Shown piece after piece: positions 44,992-56,478 of a stretch of 64,000 bases of DNA (positions within the stretch are counted from its first letter, which is position 1; the number at the start of each line of letters is the position of its first letter). Source of the DNA: Bradyrhizobium sp. WSM471 (lineage in GTDB: Bacteria; Pseudomonadota; Alphaproteobacteria; Rhizobiales; Xanthobacteraceae); contig NZ_CM001442.1 of assembly GCF_000244915.1 (NCBI RefSeq), positions 2,604,001 through 2,668,000 of the forward strand. The letters run 5' to 3'. The notes beneath the pieces were generated by a model. The model worked only from the letters and a program-made list of their open reading frames with translations. It did not search any database and was not told the origin of the DNA. The position numbers were made by a program, and so were the translations under genes.

Positions 44992-45006
44992 GGAACAAAC
45001 GTTTCC
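44992..45006. promoter_or_regulatory. Candidate TetR operator 2
   Basis: GGAACAAACGTTTCC, again GGAA-N7-TTCC, between the TetR stop and the MFS start. Confidence 0.6.
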
Positions 45007-45026
45007 TATATCTGGAGACCGTGTGA

Positions 45027-46220
45027 ATGACGATGAATGCCACGATCGAGACCGCGCCCGGGCCGGATGCGGTGTCGCAGCGACTGACCTTCGTGCTTGC
45101 CGCGGCCTGTGGCATGGTCGCCGCCAACATCTATTACGCCCAGCCGCTGATCGCGCCGATCAGCGCTGCGCTCGGCCTGTCGCACGCGGCGGCGGGGCTG
45201 ATCGTCACCATGACGCAGATCGGCTACGGCGTGGGGCTTCTCTTCATCGTGCCGCTCGGCGACCTCGTCGAGAACCGTACCCTGATCTGCTCCGTCATCA
45301 CGCTCGGCGCCGCAGCCCTGCTCGCCGCGGGGTTCGCGTCCCACGCGCTGCCGTTCCTGATCGCCGCGCTGTTCATCGGGCTCGGCTCGGTCGCGGTGCA
45401 GATCATCATTCCCTATGCGGCGCACCTTGCGCCGGCAGCGATTCGCGGTCGCGTCGTTGGCAACGTCTCGACCGGCTTGATGCTCGGCATCATGCTGGCG
45501 CGGCCGGTTTCGAGCTTCGTCACGGCGATGCTGTCGTGGCACGCAGTGTTCTTCTGCTCGGCCGCGCTGATGATCGCGCTCGCAGCCGTGCTCTGGATCA
45601 CGCTGCCGAAGCGCAAGCCGGTCGCGCGCATGCATTACGGCGCGTTGCTGCTGTCGATGCCGCATCTGGTGCGGAGTACGCCGCTGCTGCGCCGCCGCGC
45701 GCTGTACCAGGCCAGCCTGTTCGGTGCCTTCAGCCTGTTCTGGACCGTGACGCCGCTGTTGCTCGCGAGCGAATTCGGCTTCACCCAGCGCGGCATCGCG
45801 CTGTTCGCGCTTGCCGGTGTCGCCGGCGTGTTCGCGGCCCCGATCGCGGGGCGTCTTGCCGATCGCGGCCATAGCCGCATGGCAACACTGGTCGCGCTGC
45901 TGCTCGCGGCCGTGGGCTTCCTGATCACGCATGTCGGCGCGGCCGGATCGGTGCTGAACCTCGCCTGCCTGGTCGTGGCCGCGATCGCGATCGACATCGG
46001 CGTGCAGGGCAACGTCGTGCTCGGCTTCCGCGCGATCTTCGCGCTGGGGCATGAGCACCGCAGTCGCCTCAACGGCCTCTACATGGCGACGTTCTTCACC
46101 GCGGGCGCGGCGGGCTCGGCGGTCGGCGCCTGGGCGTTTGCGCAAGGCGGCTGGATGCTCGCATCGGCCATTGGCCTCGCGCTGCCCGTCGCGGGTCTGG
46201 TCTATGCGGCCACCGAGTAG
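45027..46220 (+). CDS. MFS transporter, probable efflux pump controlled by adjacent TetR
   Basis: 397 residues with about 12 membrane segments. Signature stretches are MVAANIYYAQPLIAPISAALGLS near the start, the GDLVENR loop (motif A-like) after segment 2 and GLYMATFFTAGAAGSAVGAWAF near the end. This belongs to the YfcJ-like or CsbX-like drug/metabolite exporter group of MFS; the substrate is not evident. GGAG lies eight bases before ATG 45027; ATG 45033 is an alternative start. Pairs with the TetR gene. Confidence 0.92.
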   Translation: MTMNATIETAPGPDAVSQRLTFVLAAACGMVAANIYYAQPLIAPISAALGLSHAAAGLIVTMTQIGYGVGLLFIVPLGDLVENRTLICSVITLGAAALLAAGFASHALPFLIAALFIGLGSVAVQIIIPYAAHLAPAAIRGRVVGNVSTGLMLGIMLARPVSSFVTAMLSWHAVFFCSAALMIALAAVLWITLPKRKPVARMHYGALLLSMPHLVRSTPLLRRRALYQASLFGAFSLFWTVTPLLLASEFGFTQRGIALFALAGVAGVFAAPIAGRLADRGHSRMATLVALLLAAVGFLITHVGAAGSVLNLACLVVAAIAIDIGVQGNVVLGFRAIFALGHEHRSRLNGLYMATFFTAGAAGSAVGAWAFAQGGWMLASAIGLALPVAGLVYAATE

Positions 46221-46359
46221 CGGCCGGGATCGCCCAAGTCGTGCGATTCGGCCCGTTTACCAAGGCCGTCCGGCCGGCAATTTCCACCTCGCAGTTTCCC
46301 TGCCGCTGTAGTACTTTGGTCGCAAGCGAGCCTGGTTAACGGGCGGCAGGGGGAGGCTG

Positions 46360-46779
46360 ATGAGGCGTGCGGAGCTGGTTGGCGTAGCGCGGATACGACC
46401 TTGGTCGTGGCAGGCGTTTCTACTTGGTTTCGTCGTTGTCGCAATGTCGGCTGCGCTCCAGGGCGCCTGTGTCGCGCTCGGCGCAAAACTCTATTTCGCG
46501 GCGTTCCTGCCCAGCCTGTTCGTGCTCGGCATTGTCGTGGGCGCACCGGCGGCGGCGTTCGCCGCGGTGCTCACCATTCCGCTGGTGTGGTGGGCGTTCA
46601 TGCCGCCCTTCTTCGAATTCAATTCGCTGACCGGCGCGCATGCCGATTCCATCAAGCTGTTCTGCCTGCTCGCCGTGCTGGTGATCGGCCTTGCCGATCT
46701 CTGCCGCGCGACGATGGCAATCATCAGCCGCGGCGGGTTGAAGCCGCGGAGCGAGAGCGCGGCAACGAATTCGCAATAG
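46360..46779 (+). CDS. Membrane protein resembling DUF4118 sensor modules
   Basis: 139 residues with three to four membrane helices: WQAFLLGFVVVAMSAALQGACVAL, FLPSLFVLGIVVGAPAAAFAAVLTIPLVWW and LFCLLAVLVIGLADLCRA. The pattern FLPSLFVLGIVVGAP...AAVLT is like the DUF4118 region that precedes histidine kinase domains in KdpD-like proteins, here without a kinase. AGGGGGAGGCTG gives a strong ribosome site. It may be a remnant or a stand-alone membrane module. Confidence 0.65.
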   Translation: MRRAELVGVARIRPWSWQAFLLGFVVVAMSAALQGACVALGAKLYFAAFLPSLFVLGIVVGAPAAAFAAVLTIPLVWWAFMPPFFEFNSLTGAHADSIKLFCLLAVLVIGLADLCRATMAIISRGGLKPRSESAATNSQ

Positions 46780-46916
46780 ACGGCCTTGTAGGGCCGCGCA
46801 CGTTGCGCGCGGGCAACAGTCCGGAAACCATTCGCGCGCTTGCCGCGCCGCGCTAACTTTTCGAAAAAGATTTGGCCGCAATTTCTCCCCCGGGAATGAC
46901 GAGGGAGTTTTCGGAC

Positions 46917-47126
46917 ATGAACGGCCAAATCACCGGTCACGCCATCTTGGAGAACGTGCGCCGCTACCGCGGGATCGCATCGCTCTATCGCCAGACCGCT
47001 GCATTCCGCCCCGACCAGAGCTGGTCGCTGCTCGAGCAGGCGAGGGATTGGGAAGCGCGGGCGCTGCGGGAGCTGGAAGCCTATTTCGCCGCGCGAATGG
47101 ATTACGCTGCGACGCGTGCGGCCTGA
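46917..47126 (+). CDS. Small protein, homologue of the one at 57441
   Basis: 69 residues. The core NVRRYRGIASLYRQTAAFRP...SWSLLEQA...EARALRELEAYFAA aligns with NVRRYRALASLCRQQAAYRP...SWELLGQA...EYLAEVELKAHFDA in the protein at 57441-57653. Helical, soluble, with no signal peptide. GAGGGAG before ATG 46917 supports the start, although an in-frame ATG lies at 46896. The two homologues bracket the cbb cluster. No family recognised. Confidence 0.7.
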   Translation: MNGQITGHAILENVRRYRGIASLYRQTAAFRPDQSWSLLEQARDWEARALRELEAYFAARMDYAATRAA

Positions 47127-47273
47127 TCGTTAACCATCGGCGCGGCCTGGGGCAGGCCCGCGTCGGTCGTCGGGTCGCGCACGGAAAGCCCGGGGCGATT
47201 ACGGAGTTCTCTCGACGCCCGTCTGTGCTAGCAACCTCCCGACCGAGAAATCCCAATTCGGCCGGGGCAAGCC

Positions 47274-47366
47274 ATGACCACCTTCAACCGCATCTTCACG
47301 ACGGAGCGCCTGCTCCAGATCATCGTCATTCTCGCGGCTACGGTCGCAATGAAGCTCATGGGCTGA
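47274..47366 (+). CDS. Small membrane protein (30 residues)
   Basis: Encodes MTTFNRIFTTERLLQIIVILAATVAMKLMG, a probable single-span membrane peptide. GGGGCAAG precedes the ATG. Only length, helix and ribosome site support it. It ends 11 bases from the stop of convergent cbbR. Confidence 0.35.
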   Translation: MTTFNRIFTTERLLQIIVILAATVAMKLMG

Positions 47367-47377
47367 ATTCCGGCGGG

Positions 47378-48349
47378 CTATCGCGCGCCGAGTTCGGGCA
47401 ATTCGGGCAGATAGTTCGACCCCTCCGATCCCAAGAAATCGAACATCGCCTGCGCGGGCGGCAACAGCACCTTGTCGCTGCGGCGGATCACGTACCATTG
47501 CCGCACGATCGGCAGGCCCGCGACGTCGAGCACGACGAGCCGGCCCTCGGTGAGCTCGTGCGCCACGGTGTGGGCGGAGATGAAGGCGATGCCGAGCCCG
47601 GCGATCACCGCCTGCTTGATGGTCTCGTTGCTGCTCATCTCCATGCCGATGATCGGCTCGAGATCCGACCTCTGGAACATGCCTTCCATCAGTGTCCGCG
47701 TGCCCGAGCCGGGCTCGCGGGTGAGGAAAGTCTCGTGCACGAGGTCGGTGAGGCTGAGGCCGGAATCCTTCTCCAGCCAGTGCCCCTTGCGCGCGACGAT
47801 GATGTGCGGATTACGCCCGAGCTGACGGACGTCGACGCTGACGTCGGCCGGTGGCCGACCCATCACCGCGAAGTCGAGATCATAGCCGTGCATCGCCTCG
47901 CGGATCTCCTCGCGATTGCCGACCGTGAGCTTGAGCTCGATCTTCGGATGCCGCTTCGAGAATGCCGCGATCGCGTGCGGCACGAAATATTTTGCGGTCG
48001 AGACCGCGCCGAGATGCACCGTGCCGCCGGTCCGCCCCGCAAGCAGGTCGAGCGCGCCCTGGCAGTCCATGATCGCAGCTTCGACGCGCTCGGCGAGGCT
48101 AAGCACCTCCTTGCCCGCCTCCGTCAGCAGCATGCCGTCGCCGGTCCGCTGCAGCAGCGGCAGGCCGGCGAGATCCTGAAGCTGGCGCAGCTGCTGGGTC
48201 ACGGCCGGCTGCGTCAGGCCGAGCTGGGTCGAGGCGGCCGTGACGCTGCCCTTGGCCGCGAGCGCTGCGAGCGAGCGAAGCTGTCGGATCGTGAGATGCC
48301 GGAGCTGTGCCGCCGTGTGGGCATTATAAGATAATTCTTTGGCGCTCAT
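47378..48349 (-). CDS. cbbR: LysR-type regulator of the cbb operon
   Basis: 323 residues. N-terminal winged helix: LTIRQLRSLAALAAKGSVTAASTQLGLTQPAVTQQLRQLQ. The effector domain (VHLGAVSTAKYFVPHAIAAFSKRHPKIELKLTVGNR, DLDFAVMGRPP, FLTREPGSGTR, GIAFISAHTVAHELTEGRL) matches CbbR proteins, which sense RuBP, PEP or redox metabolites and activate the Calvin operon. It diverges from cbbF with an A/T-rich shared promoter region, the usual CbbR arrangement. Confidence 0.95.
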   Translation of the reverse strand: MSAKELSYNAHTAAQLRHLTIRQLRSLAALAAKGSVTAASTQLGLTQPAVTQQLRQLQDLAGLPLLQRTGDGMLLTEAGKEVLSLAERVEAAIMDCQGALDLLAGRTGGTVHLGAVSTAKYFVPHAIAAFSKRHPKIELKLTVGNREEIREAMHGYDLDFAVMGRPPADVSVDVRQLGRNPHIIVARKGHWLEKDSGLSLTDLVHETFLTREPGSGTRTLMEGMFQRSDLEPIIGMEMSSNETIKQAVIAGLGIAFISAHTVAHELTEGRLVVLDVAGLPIVRQWYVIRRSDKVLLPPAQAMFDFLGSEGSNYLPELPELGAR

Positions 48350-48470
48350 TATGAATAGAAATTTTCCTTATTAAGCCTCCCCTGTCAATCTCATCGTTGT
48401 TGGCACTGACCGCACCGACCTCCAGCGAGGAGGGAACTGGATACGGCACCAGCAAAGGGGATGGACGCAG
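48350..48470. promoter_or_regulatory. cbbR-cbbF intergenic control region
   Basis: 121 bases between divergent start codons. The left part (48348-48375) is A/T-rich in a GC-rich genome and contains TTATGAATAG and CTTATTAAG elements compatible with the loose T-N11-A/TNA pattern bound by LysR-type CbbR. Exact operators cannot be fixed by eye. Confidence 0.55.
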
Positions 48471-49508
48471 ATGACCGGGCAACTCAGGCTGGACGACCAC
48501 CTTCAGCGGTATTCCGAGACGGCGCCGCGTGCGCTGGCGATAGCGGCCGCGGTCGACGCCATCGCGGCGGCCGCGATCGAGATCGCCGATCTCATCGCCA
48601 CCGGAGACCTCGCCGACGCATCGGGCCTGACCACCGGCCGCAACAGCGACGGTGATGTCCAGCGCGATCTCGACGTGCAGGCGGATGCGATCCTGCGCCG
48701 CTGTCTCGGCAAGCTGCCGATCGCGGCGCTGGCGTCGGAGGAGATGCGCGAACCCCAGATCGGCGACAGCAAGGCCAAGATCTGCGTCGCGATCGATCCG
48801 CTCGACGGCTCCTCCAACATCGATATCAACATGACCGTGGGCACGATCTTCTCGATCCTGCCGGCGCCTGACGATCTCGCGCTCGCCTTCCATCAGCGCG
48901 GCTCGGCGCAACTCGCGGCGGGGTTCGTTACCTATGGCCCGCAGACCTCGCTGGTGCTGACGCTTGGCGAGGGCGTCGACATCTTCACACTTGACCGCAA
49001 GTCCGGTTGCTTCCGTCTCGCCCGCAGCGCCGTGCAGATCTCCGAGACCTGCGAGGAGTTCGCGATCAACGCCTCGAACCGCCGGCATTGGGAACAGCCG
49101 GTGCGCGCCTTCGTCGACGAATGCCTGGCCGGTGTGGAAGGGCAGGCCAACCACAATTTCAACATGCGCTGGGTCGGCTCGCTGGTTGCCGAGGCCTATC
49201 GCATCCTCACGCGCGGCGGCGTGTTCCTCTATCCCTCCGATGCACGGCCGGGCTACGGCGACGGCCGCTTGCGCCTCGTCTACGAGGCGCACCCGATGGC
49301 TTACATCGTCGAGCAGGCCGGCGGCTCGGCTTCGACCGGGCGCGAACGCATCCTCGAACTCTCGGCGCAGAGCCTGCACCAGCGCGTGCCGCTGATCATG
49401 GGCTCGAGCAACGAGGTGCAGCGCGTCGAGGAACTGCATTGCGATCCCTTGCTGGTCGCCAGCGTCTCCGCACCGCTGTTCGCGCGTCGCGGCTTCTTCC
49501 GGCTGTAA
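48471..49508 (+). CDS. cbbF: Fructose-1,6-bisphosphatase, Calvin-cycle type
   Basis: 345 residues. Dephosphorylates fructose 1,6-bisphosphate (and possibly sedoheptulose 1,7-bisphosphate) in RuBP regeneration. Landmarks are [14 protein letters not shown] near residue 60, the metal loop [35 protein letters not shown] and [37 protein letters not shown]. First gene of cbbFPTALSXE; cbbP follows after 12 bases. Confidence 0.97.
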   Translation: MTGQLRLDDHLQRYSETAPRALAIAAAVDAIAAAAIEIADLIATGDLADASGLTTGRNSDGDVQRDLDVQADAILRRCLGKLPIAALASEEMREPQIGDSKAKICVAIDPLDGSSNIDINMTVGTIFSILPAPDDLALAFHQRGSAQLAAGFVTYGPQTSLVLTLGEGVDIFTLDRKSGCFRLARSAVQISETCEEFAINASNRRHWEQPVRAFVDECLAGVEGQANHNFNMRWVGSLVAEAYRILTRGGVFLYPSDARPGYGDGRLRLVYEAHPMAYIVEQAGGSASTGRERILELSAQSLHQRVPLIMGSSNEVQRVEELHCDPLLVASVSAPLFARRGFFRL

Positions 49509-49520
49509 GCGAGGGATCCC

Positions 49521-50396
49521 ATGTCCAGAAAGCATCCGATCATCTCCATCACCGGCTCCTCCGGCGCAGGTACGACCTCGGTCAAGAAGACGTTCGAACA
49601 GATCTTCTTCCGCGAGAAGGTCAACGCCGCCTACGTCGAAGGCGACGCCTTCCATCGCTACGATCGCGCGGAAATGCGCACGCAGATGGCGAAGGAAGCC
49701 GATCGCGGCAACAGGCATTTCAGCCATTTCAGCCCCGAGACCAACCTGTTCGAGGAGCTGGAGCGAGCGTTCCGCGACTATGGCGAGACCGGCACGGCGA
49801 CGACGCGGCACTACGTCCACGACGCCGAAGAATCCACGCTCCATGGCGCCGCACCCGGCACCTTCACAGAATGGAAACGGCTGCCGGAGAGCTCCGATCT
49901 GCTGTTCTACGAGGGCCTCCATGGCGCCGTCGTCACCGACAAGGTCAACGTCGCGCGCTATGCCGACCTCAAGATCGGCGTCGTGCCCGTCATCAATCTC
50001 GAATGGATCCAGAAGCTGCACCGCGACCGCAGTGCGCGAGGCTATTCGACCGAGGCCGTTACCGACACCGTTCTGCGGCGCATGCCTGACTACATCCACT
50101 ACATCTGCCCGCAATTTTCCGAGACCGATATCAACTTCCAGCGGGTGCCGACGGTGGACACCTCCAATCCGTTCATCGCGCGCTGGATTCCGACGCCGGA
50201 CGAATCGATGGTCGTGATCCGCTTCAAGAACCCGCGCGGCATCGACTTCCCCTATCTGCTCTCGATGCTGCCGCAAAGCTGGATGTCCCGCGCCAATTCG
50301 ATCGTGTGCCCCGGCGCGAAGCTCGATCTTGCGATGCAGCTCATCCTGACGCCGCTGATCATGCAGCTGATCGAGCGCAAGCGAAACCTGAAGTGA
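49521..50396 (+). CDS. cbbP: Phosphoribulokinase
   Basis: 291 residues. Phosphorylates ribulose 5-phosphate to RuBP with ATP, the dedicated step of the Calvin cycle. The Walker A loop is [17 protein letters not shown] near residue 15; [13 protein letters not shown] and [39 protein letters not shown] are typical bacterial PRK stretches. Bacterial octameric PRK is NADH-activated, an inference here. cbbT follows after 16 bases. Confidence 0.97.
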   Translation: MSRKHPIISITGSSGAGTTSVKKTFEQIFFREKVNAAYVEGDAFHRYDRAEMRTQMAKEADRGNRHFSHFSPETNLFEELERAFRDYGETGTATTRHYVHDAEESTLHGAAPGTFTEWKRLPESSDLLFYEGLHGAVVTDKVNVARYADLKIGVVPVINLEWIQKLHRDRSARGYSTEAVTDTVLRRMPDYIHYICPQFSETDINFQRVPTVDTSNPFIARWIPTPDESMVVIRFKNPRGIDFPYLLSMLPQSWMSRANSIVCPGAKLDLAMQLILTPLIMQLIERKRNLK

Positions 50397-50412
50397 ACGA
50401 GGGGAGGATCCG

Positions 50413-52434
50413 ATGAACATCTCCGTCCACGCCGACGCCGACCTCACGCCGGTCTCGCATAGCGATCTCGCCAACGCCGTCCGCTTCCTCGCGGTCGATG
50501 CCATCGAGACCTCGCAGTCCGGCCATCCCGGCCTGCCCATGGGCATGGCCGATGTCGCGACCGTGCTGTTCTCGCGCTTCCTGAAATTCGACTCGGCTCA
50601 TCCCCATTGGCCGGACCGAGATCGATTCGTGCTGTCGGCGGGTCATGGCTCGATGTTGCTCTATGCATTGCTCCATCTCACCGGCGGCGATGTCAGCCTC
50701 GACGACATCAAGGCCTTCCGGCAATGGGGCTCGAAGACGCCGGGCCATCCGGAATATGGCCATACGCCGGGCGTCGAGACGACGACCGGTCCGCTGGGGC
50801 AGGGGATTGCGACCGCGGTGGGCATGGCACTCGCCGAACGCATGGCCAATGCGCGGCATGGCGACGGTCTCGTCGATCACTTCACCTATGTGATCGTTGG
50901 CGACGGCTGTCTCATGGAAGGCATTAGCCAGGAAGCGATTTCGCTCGCCGGCCATCTCGGGCTCGGCCGCCTGATCGTGCTGTTCGACGACAACGGCATC
51001 TCCATTGACGGGCCGACGTCGCTTGCGACCTCCGACGACCAGCTCGCGCGCTTCGCTGCCTCCGGCTGGTCGGTGCGCCGTGTCGACGGGCACGATGCCG
51101 AAGCGGTTGCGCAGGCGATAGCCGAGGAGCGTGAGAGCGCAAGACCGTCGCTGATCGCTTGCCGCACCGTCATCGGCTATGGCGCGCCGGATCGTCAGGG
51201 CACCGAGAAGGCGCATGGCGCGCCGCTCGGCACCGAGCAGACGGCGGCGGCGCGGCGAGCGCTCGGCTGGGACTACCAGCCCTTCGTGGTGCCTGTCACG
51301 ATCCTGAAAGCATGGCGGATGATCGGACAACGCGGGCAGGTCGCGCGTCTCGCCTGGCTCGATCGCTATGAATGCGCGACGCCCGAGCAGCGCGATTTGT
51401 TTGTCGAGGGCAAAGCGGTTGTCCTGCCGACCGCCTATGCCCAGGCCTCGGCGAAATTGCGCGAGCGCTTTGCCACCGAGCGTCCGAAGCTCGCGACGCG
51501 GCAGGCCTCGCAACAGGTGCTCGACGGCATCGCAGGGACGATTCCCGGATTTGTCGGCGGCTCGGCGGACCTCACGCATTCGAACCTGACGCATGCCAAG
51601 GCGCAGACCCCCGTCAAGCGCGACGCGTTCGCCGGCGATTACATCCATTACGGCATCCGCGAGCATGGCATGGCGGCCGCGATGAACGGCCTCGCGCTGC
51701 ACGGCGGCTTCATTCCCTATGGCGGCACCTTCCTCGCGTTCTCCGATTACAGCCGGCCGGCGATCCGCCTTGCGGCCTTGATGCGGATCCGCGTCATTCA
51801 TGTGATGACCCATGACTCCATTGGCCTCGGTGAGGACGGCCCCACGCACCAACCGGTCGAGCATCTCGCAGCGCTTCGCGTCATTCCGAACCTGCTTGTG
51901 TTCCGGCCGGCCGACGCGGTTGAGACGCTGGAAGCATGGGACTGCGCGCTACAAGCTGAAAATCGCCCATCCGTGCTGTGCCTGTCCCGTCAGGGGCTGC
52001 CGGCCTTCCGCAGCGATGTCCGCGGTAGGAACCGCGTCGCACGAGGCGCCTATCTCATCGTTTCGCCGGACGGCGGCCGAGACGTGACGCTCGTCGCAAC
52101 GGGTTCGGAGGTGTCTATTGCGCTGGAAGCGGCTCGCCTGCTTGCCACCGAGCACGTCCGCGCGGCCGTGGTCTCCGCGCCCTGCTTCGCGCTGTTCGAG
52201 GAGCAGCCGGAGGATTACCGAGCCGCTGTGCTCGGCACGGCGCCACGGATCGGCATCGAGGCGGCAGTCGCCGGCGATTGGCATCGCTGGATCGGCACTG
52301 ACGGCGAATTCGTCGGCATGCGCGGCTTCGGTGCCTCGGCGCCGGCCCCCGTGCTCTACCGCGAATTCGGCATCACGCCGCAAAGCGTTGCGGAAGCCGC
52401 CCGGCGGGCGATGGCCCGCGCCGGCAAGCAATAA
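50413..52434 (+). CDS. cbbT: Transketolase, cbb operon copy
   Basis: 673 residues. TPP enzyme moving two-carbon units among sugar phosphates in the regenerative part of the cycle. Visible parts: [23 protein letters not shown], the TPP motif [41 protein letters not shown], the pyrimidine domain [33 protein letters not shown], and a C-terminal domain. An AGGAGG-like site follows its stop for cbbA. Confidence 0.97.
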   Translation: MNISVHADADLTPVSHSDLANAVRFLAVDAIETSQSGHPGLPMGMADVATVLFSRFLKFDSAHPHWPDRDRFVLSAGHGSMLLYALLHLTGGDVSLDDIKAFRQWGSKTPGHPEYGHTPGVETTTGPLGQGIATAVGMALAERMANARHGDGLVDHFTYVIVGDGCLMEGISQEAISLAGHLGLGRLIVLFDDNGISIDGPTSLATSDDQLARFAASGWSVRRVDGHDAEAVAQAIAEERESARPSLIACRTVIGYGAPDRQGTEKAHGAPLGTEQTAAARRALGWDYQPFVVPVTILKAWRMIGQRGQVARLAWLDRYECATPEQRDLFVEGKAVVLPTAYAQASAKLRERFATERPKLATRQASQQVLDGIAGTIPGFVGGSADLTHSNLTHAKAQTPVKRDAFAGDYIHYGIREHGMAAAMNGLALHGGFIPYGGTFLAFSDYSRPAIRLAALMRIRVIHVMTHDSIGLGEDGPTHQPVEHLAALRVIPNLLVFRPADAVETLEAWDCALQAENRPSVLCLSRQGLPAFRSDVRGRNRVARGAYLIVSPDGGRDVTLVATGSEVSIALEAARLLATEHVRAAVVSAPCFALFEEQPEDYRAAVLGTAPRIGIEAAVAGDWHRWIGTDGEFVGMRGFGASAPAPVLYREFGITPQSVAEAARRAMARAGKQ

Positions 52435-52448
52435 CAGGAGGAATTGTC

Positions 52449-53534
52449 GTGGCCCGTATCACCCTTCGTCAGCTGCTCGACCACGCCGCCAGTCACGGTT
52501 ACGCGGTGCCGGCGTTCAACATCAACAACATGGAGCAGGGCATCGCGATCATGCAGGCGGCGGCCGAGGTCGATGCGCCCGTCATCATCCAGGCTTCGCG
52601 CGGCGCGCGCAGCTATGCCGGCGACCTCATGCTCTCGCACATGATCGACGCGCTGGAGCGGACCTATCCGGACATCCCGCTCTGCATGCACCAGGACCAT
52701 GGCAACGACGAAGCGACCTGCGCGTCCGCGATCGCCCACGGGTTCACCTCGGTGATGATGGACGGCTCGCTTGAGGCCGACGCCAAAACCGCGGCCGATT
52801 ACGACTACAACGTTGCGATCACCCGCCGCGTCGTCGATCTCGCCCATTGGGTCGGTGCCTCCGTCGAAGGCGAGCTCGGCGTGCTCGGCTCGCTCGAGCA
52901 TGGCGGCGGCGAGCAGGAGGATGGTCATGGCGTCGAAGGCACGGTCGGCCATGATCAGTTGCTGACGGATCCCGACCAGGCGGTCGACTTCGTCCGCGCC
53001 ACCAAAGTCGATGCGCTCGCGATCGCGATGGGCACGTCGCACGGCGCCTACAAGTTCAGTCGCAAGCCGGATGGCGACATTCTGGCGATGCGGGTGGTCG
53101 AGGAGATTCATCGCCGGCTGCCGAACACGCATCTCGTGATGCACGGCTCTTCCTCGGTGCCGCAGCCGCTCCAGGACATGTTCAACCAGTTCGGCGGCGA
53201 GATGCCGCAGACCTGGGGCGTGCCGGTCGAGGAGATCGTCCGCGGCATCAAGAGCGGCGTGCGCAAGGTCAATATCGATACCGACTGCCGGCTGGCAATG
53301 ACTGCGGTGTTCCGCAAGGTCGCCGCGCAAACGCGCTCCGAGTTCGATCCGCGCAAATTCCTCAAGCCCGCGATGGATGCGATGCGCGAGCTCTGCCGGG
53401 ACCGCTTCGAGCAGTTCGGCACCGCTGGCCACGCCGGCAAGATCAAGGTCATTCCCTTGAGCGAGATGGCGCGGCGCTACCGCGCCGGAGAACTCGATCC
53501 CAGCGTCGACGCCCGCGAGCCCGTCGCGGCCTAA
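52449..53534 (+). CDS. cbbA: Class II fructose/sedoheptulose-bisphosphate aldolase
   Basis: 361 residues, zinc-dependent class II. Family marks: [54 protein letters not shown] (zinc and catalytic region), [27 protein letters not shown] loop, [11 protein letters not shown] and [14 protein letters not shown]. Condenses triose phosphates with each other or with erythrose 4-phosphate. The start is GTG preceded by ACAGGAGGAATT, a very strong ribosome site. Confidence 0.96.
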   Translation: MARITLRQLLDHAASHGYAVPAFNINNMEQGIAIMQAAAEVDAPVIIQASRGARSYAGDLMLSHMIDALERTYPDIPLCMHQDHGNDEATCASAIAHGFTSVMMDGSLEADAKTAADYDYNVAITRRVVDLAHWVGASVEGELGVLGSLEHGGGEQEDGHGVEGTVGHDQLLTDPDQAVDFVRATKVDALAIAMGTSHGAYKFSRKPDGDILAMRVVEEIHRRLPNTHLVMHGSSSVPQPLQDMFNQFGGEMPQTWGVPVEEIVRGIKSGVRKVNIDTDCRLAMTAVFRKVAAQTRSEFDPRKFLKPAMDAMRELCRDRFEQFGTAGHAGKIKVIPLSEMARRYRAGELDPSVDAREPVAA

Positions 53535-53543
53535 TCATTCTGA

Positions 53544-55025
<1,482 letters not shown>

Positions 55026-55036
55026 GGAAATTTGAC

Positions 55037-55444
55037 ATGAAGCTGACCCAAGGCTGCTTCTCGTTCCTGCCCGATCTGACCGACGATCAGATCACCAAGC
55101 AGGTGCAGTATTGCCTGACCAACGGTTGGGCCGTGAACATCGAGTTCACCGACGATCCGCATCCCCGCAACACCTATTGGGAGATGTGGGGTCTGCCGAT
55201 GTTCGATCTCCAGGACGCCGCGGGCGTGATGATGGAGCTCGCCGAATGCCGCAGAGTGTATGGCGACCGTTACATCCGCCTCAGCGGCTTCGACTCCAGC
55301 CATGACTGGGAATCGGTGCGGATCTCGTTCATCGTCAACCGCCCGCCGCAGGAAGCCGAGTTCGAGCTGGTGCGGCAGGAGGTGGGCGGACGTGCGATCC
55401 GCTACACCACCGTGCGCCGGCAACCCGCGCACCCACCAACCTAA
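55037..55444 (+). CDS. cbbS: Rubisco small subunit, red-type
   Basis: 135 residues. Begins [19 protein letters not shown] and contains [25 protein letters not shown] core (here [19 protein letters not shown]) and [17 protein letters not shown]. The C-terminal extension after the core is typical of red-type small subunits, where it forms beta hairpins in the central channel. ATG 55037, preceded by GAGGAAA, is preferred to an in-frame ATG-less start upstream. Followed by a strong hairpin before cbbX. Confidence 0.98.
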   Translation: MKLTQGCFSFLPDLTDDQITKQVQYCLTNGWAVNIEFTDDPHPRNTYWEMWGLPMFDLQDAAGVMMELAECRRVYGDRYIRLSGFDSSHDWESVRISFIVNRPPQEAEFELVRQEVGGRAIRYTTVRRQPAHPPT

Positions 55445-55497
55445 CTCATTCTCCTCCGCGCGGAGCACTCCCTGCTCCGTTTCCTTGGCGGACCACT

Positions 55498-55530
55498 GCT
55501 TCGCCGCTCCCCCGCGGCGAAGCCCTTTTC
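55498..55530 (+). terminator. Hairpin/partial terminator between cbbS and cbbX
   Basis: A perfect 10-bp stem GCTTCGCCGC / GCGGCGAAGC with loop TCCCCC is followed by CCTTTTCTTC and sits 13 bases before the cbbX ATG. It has the form of a terminator or mRNA-end stabiliser and could make CbbX less abundant than Rubisco. Confidence 0.7.
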
Positions 55531-55542
55531 TTCGAGGTGCCG

Positions 55543-56478
55543 ATGCTGGATGTTCCCCACGCAATGACCACTGAGCCCGGCGAGACCAGTTTCGATCTCC
55601 GCAAGGAGGCCGAAGCGGCTGGAATCATCGGCACGCTGCAGCAGCTCGAGCAGGAGCTGATCGGATTGAAACCGGTGAAGAATCGCGTGCGCCAGATCGC
55701 GTCGCTCTTGCTGATCGAACGTATCCGGCAGCGTGCTGGACTGGCTTCGTCGCCGCCGACGCTGCACATGTCGTTTACCGGCAATCCCGGCACCGGCAAG
55801 ACGACCGTCGCGCTGCGCATGGCAAAGATCCTGCACGGCCTCGGTTTCGTGCGGCGCGGGCAGGTGATCTCGGTGACGCGCGACGATCTCGTCGGCCAGT
55901 ATATCGGCCACACCGCGCCGAAGACCAAGGAGATTTTGAAGAAGGCGATGGGCGGCGTGCTGTTCATTGACGAGGCCTATTATCTGCACCGTCCCGACAA
56001 CGAGCGCGACTACGGCCAGGAGGCGATCGAGATTCTGCTCCAGGTGATGGAGAACCAGCGCGAGGACCTCGTCGTGATCCTTGCCGGCTATGGCGAGCGG
56101 ATGACGAGCTTCTTCGCGTCAAACCCCGGCTTCCGCTCGCGCATCGCGCATCACATCGACTTTCCGGACTATGCGGAAGCCGAGCTGCTCGTCATCGCCG
56201 AACTGATGCTGAAGGAACGGGGTTATCGCCTCTCGGCGGCGGCGCGCCAAGCTTTCGAGAAATATATCGCACTGCGCCGGACCCAACCGTTCTTCTCCAA
56301 TGCGCGCTCGATCCGCAACGCCGTCGACCGCATCCGCCTGCGGCAGGCCGATCGCCTGGTATCCGATCTCGATCGCATGCTCGAGATCGCGGACCTCGAA
56401 ACGATCGATCCCATGGACGTCCTGGCGAGCCGCGTGTTCAGCGGCGGTGCGGACGCGCAGCGGAGTGCGAAGCCATGA
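55543..56478 (+). CDS. cbbX: CbbX, red-type Rubisco activase (AAA+)
   Basis: 311 residues. AAA+ motor that pulls on the Rubisco large-subunit C-terminus to release inhibitory sugar phosphates, activated by RuBP. Walker A is [18 protein letters not shown], Walker [13 protein letters not shown], with sensor and arginine-finger region [29 protein letters not shown]. The ATG at 55543 has GAGG five bases ahead; a GTG two codons upstream lacks spacing. It overlaps cbbE by ATGA, so the two are translationally coupled. Confidence 0.98.
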   Translation: MLDVPHAMTTEPGETSFDLRKEAEAAGIIGTLQQLEQELIGLKPVKNRVRQIASLLLIERIRQRAGLASSPPTLHMSFTGNPGTGKTTVALRMAKILHGLGFVRRGQVISVTRDDLVGQYIGHTAPKTKEILKKAMGGVLFIDEAYYLHRPDNERDYGQEAIEILLQVMENQREDLVVILAGYGERMTSFFASNPGFRSRIAHHIDFPDYAEAELLVIAELMLKERGYRLSAAARQAFEKYIALRRTQPFFSNARSIRNAVDRIRLRQADRLVSDLDRMLEIADLETIDPMDVLASRVFSGGADAQRSAKP

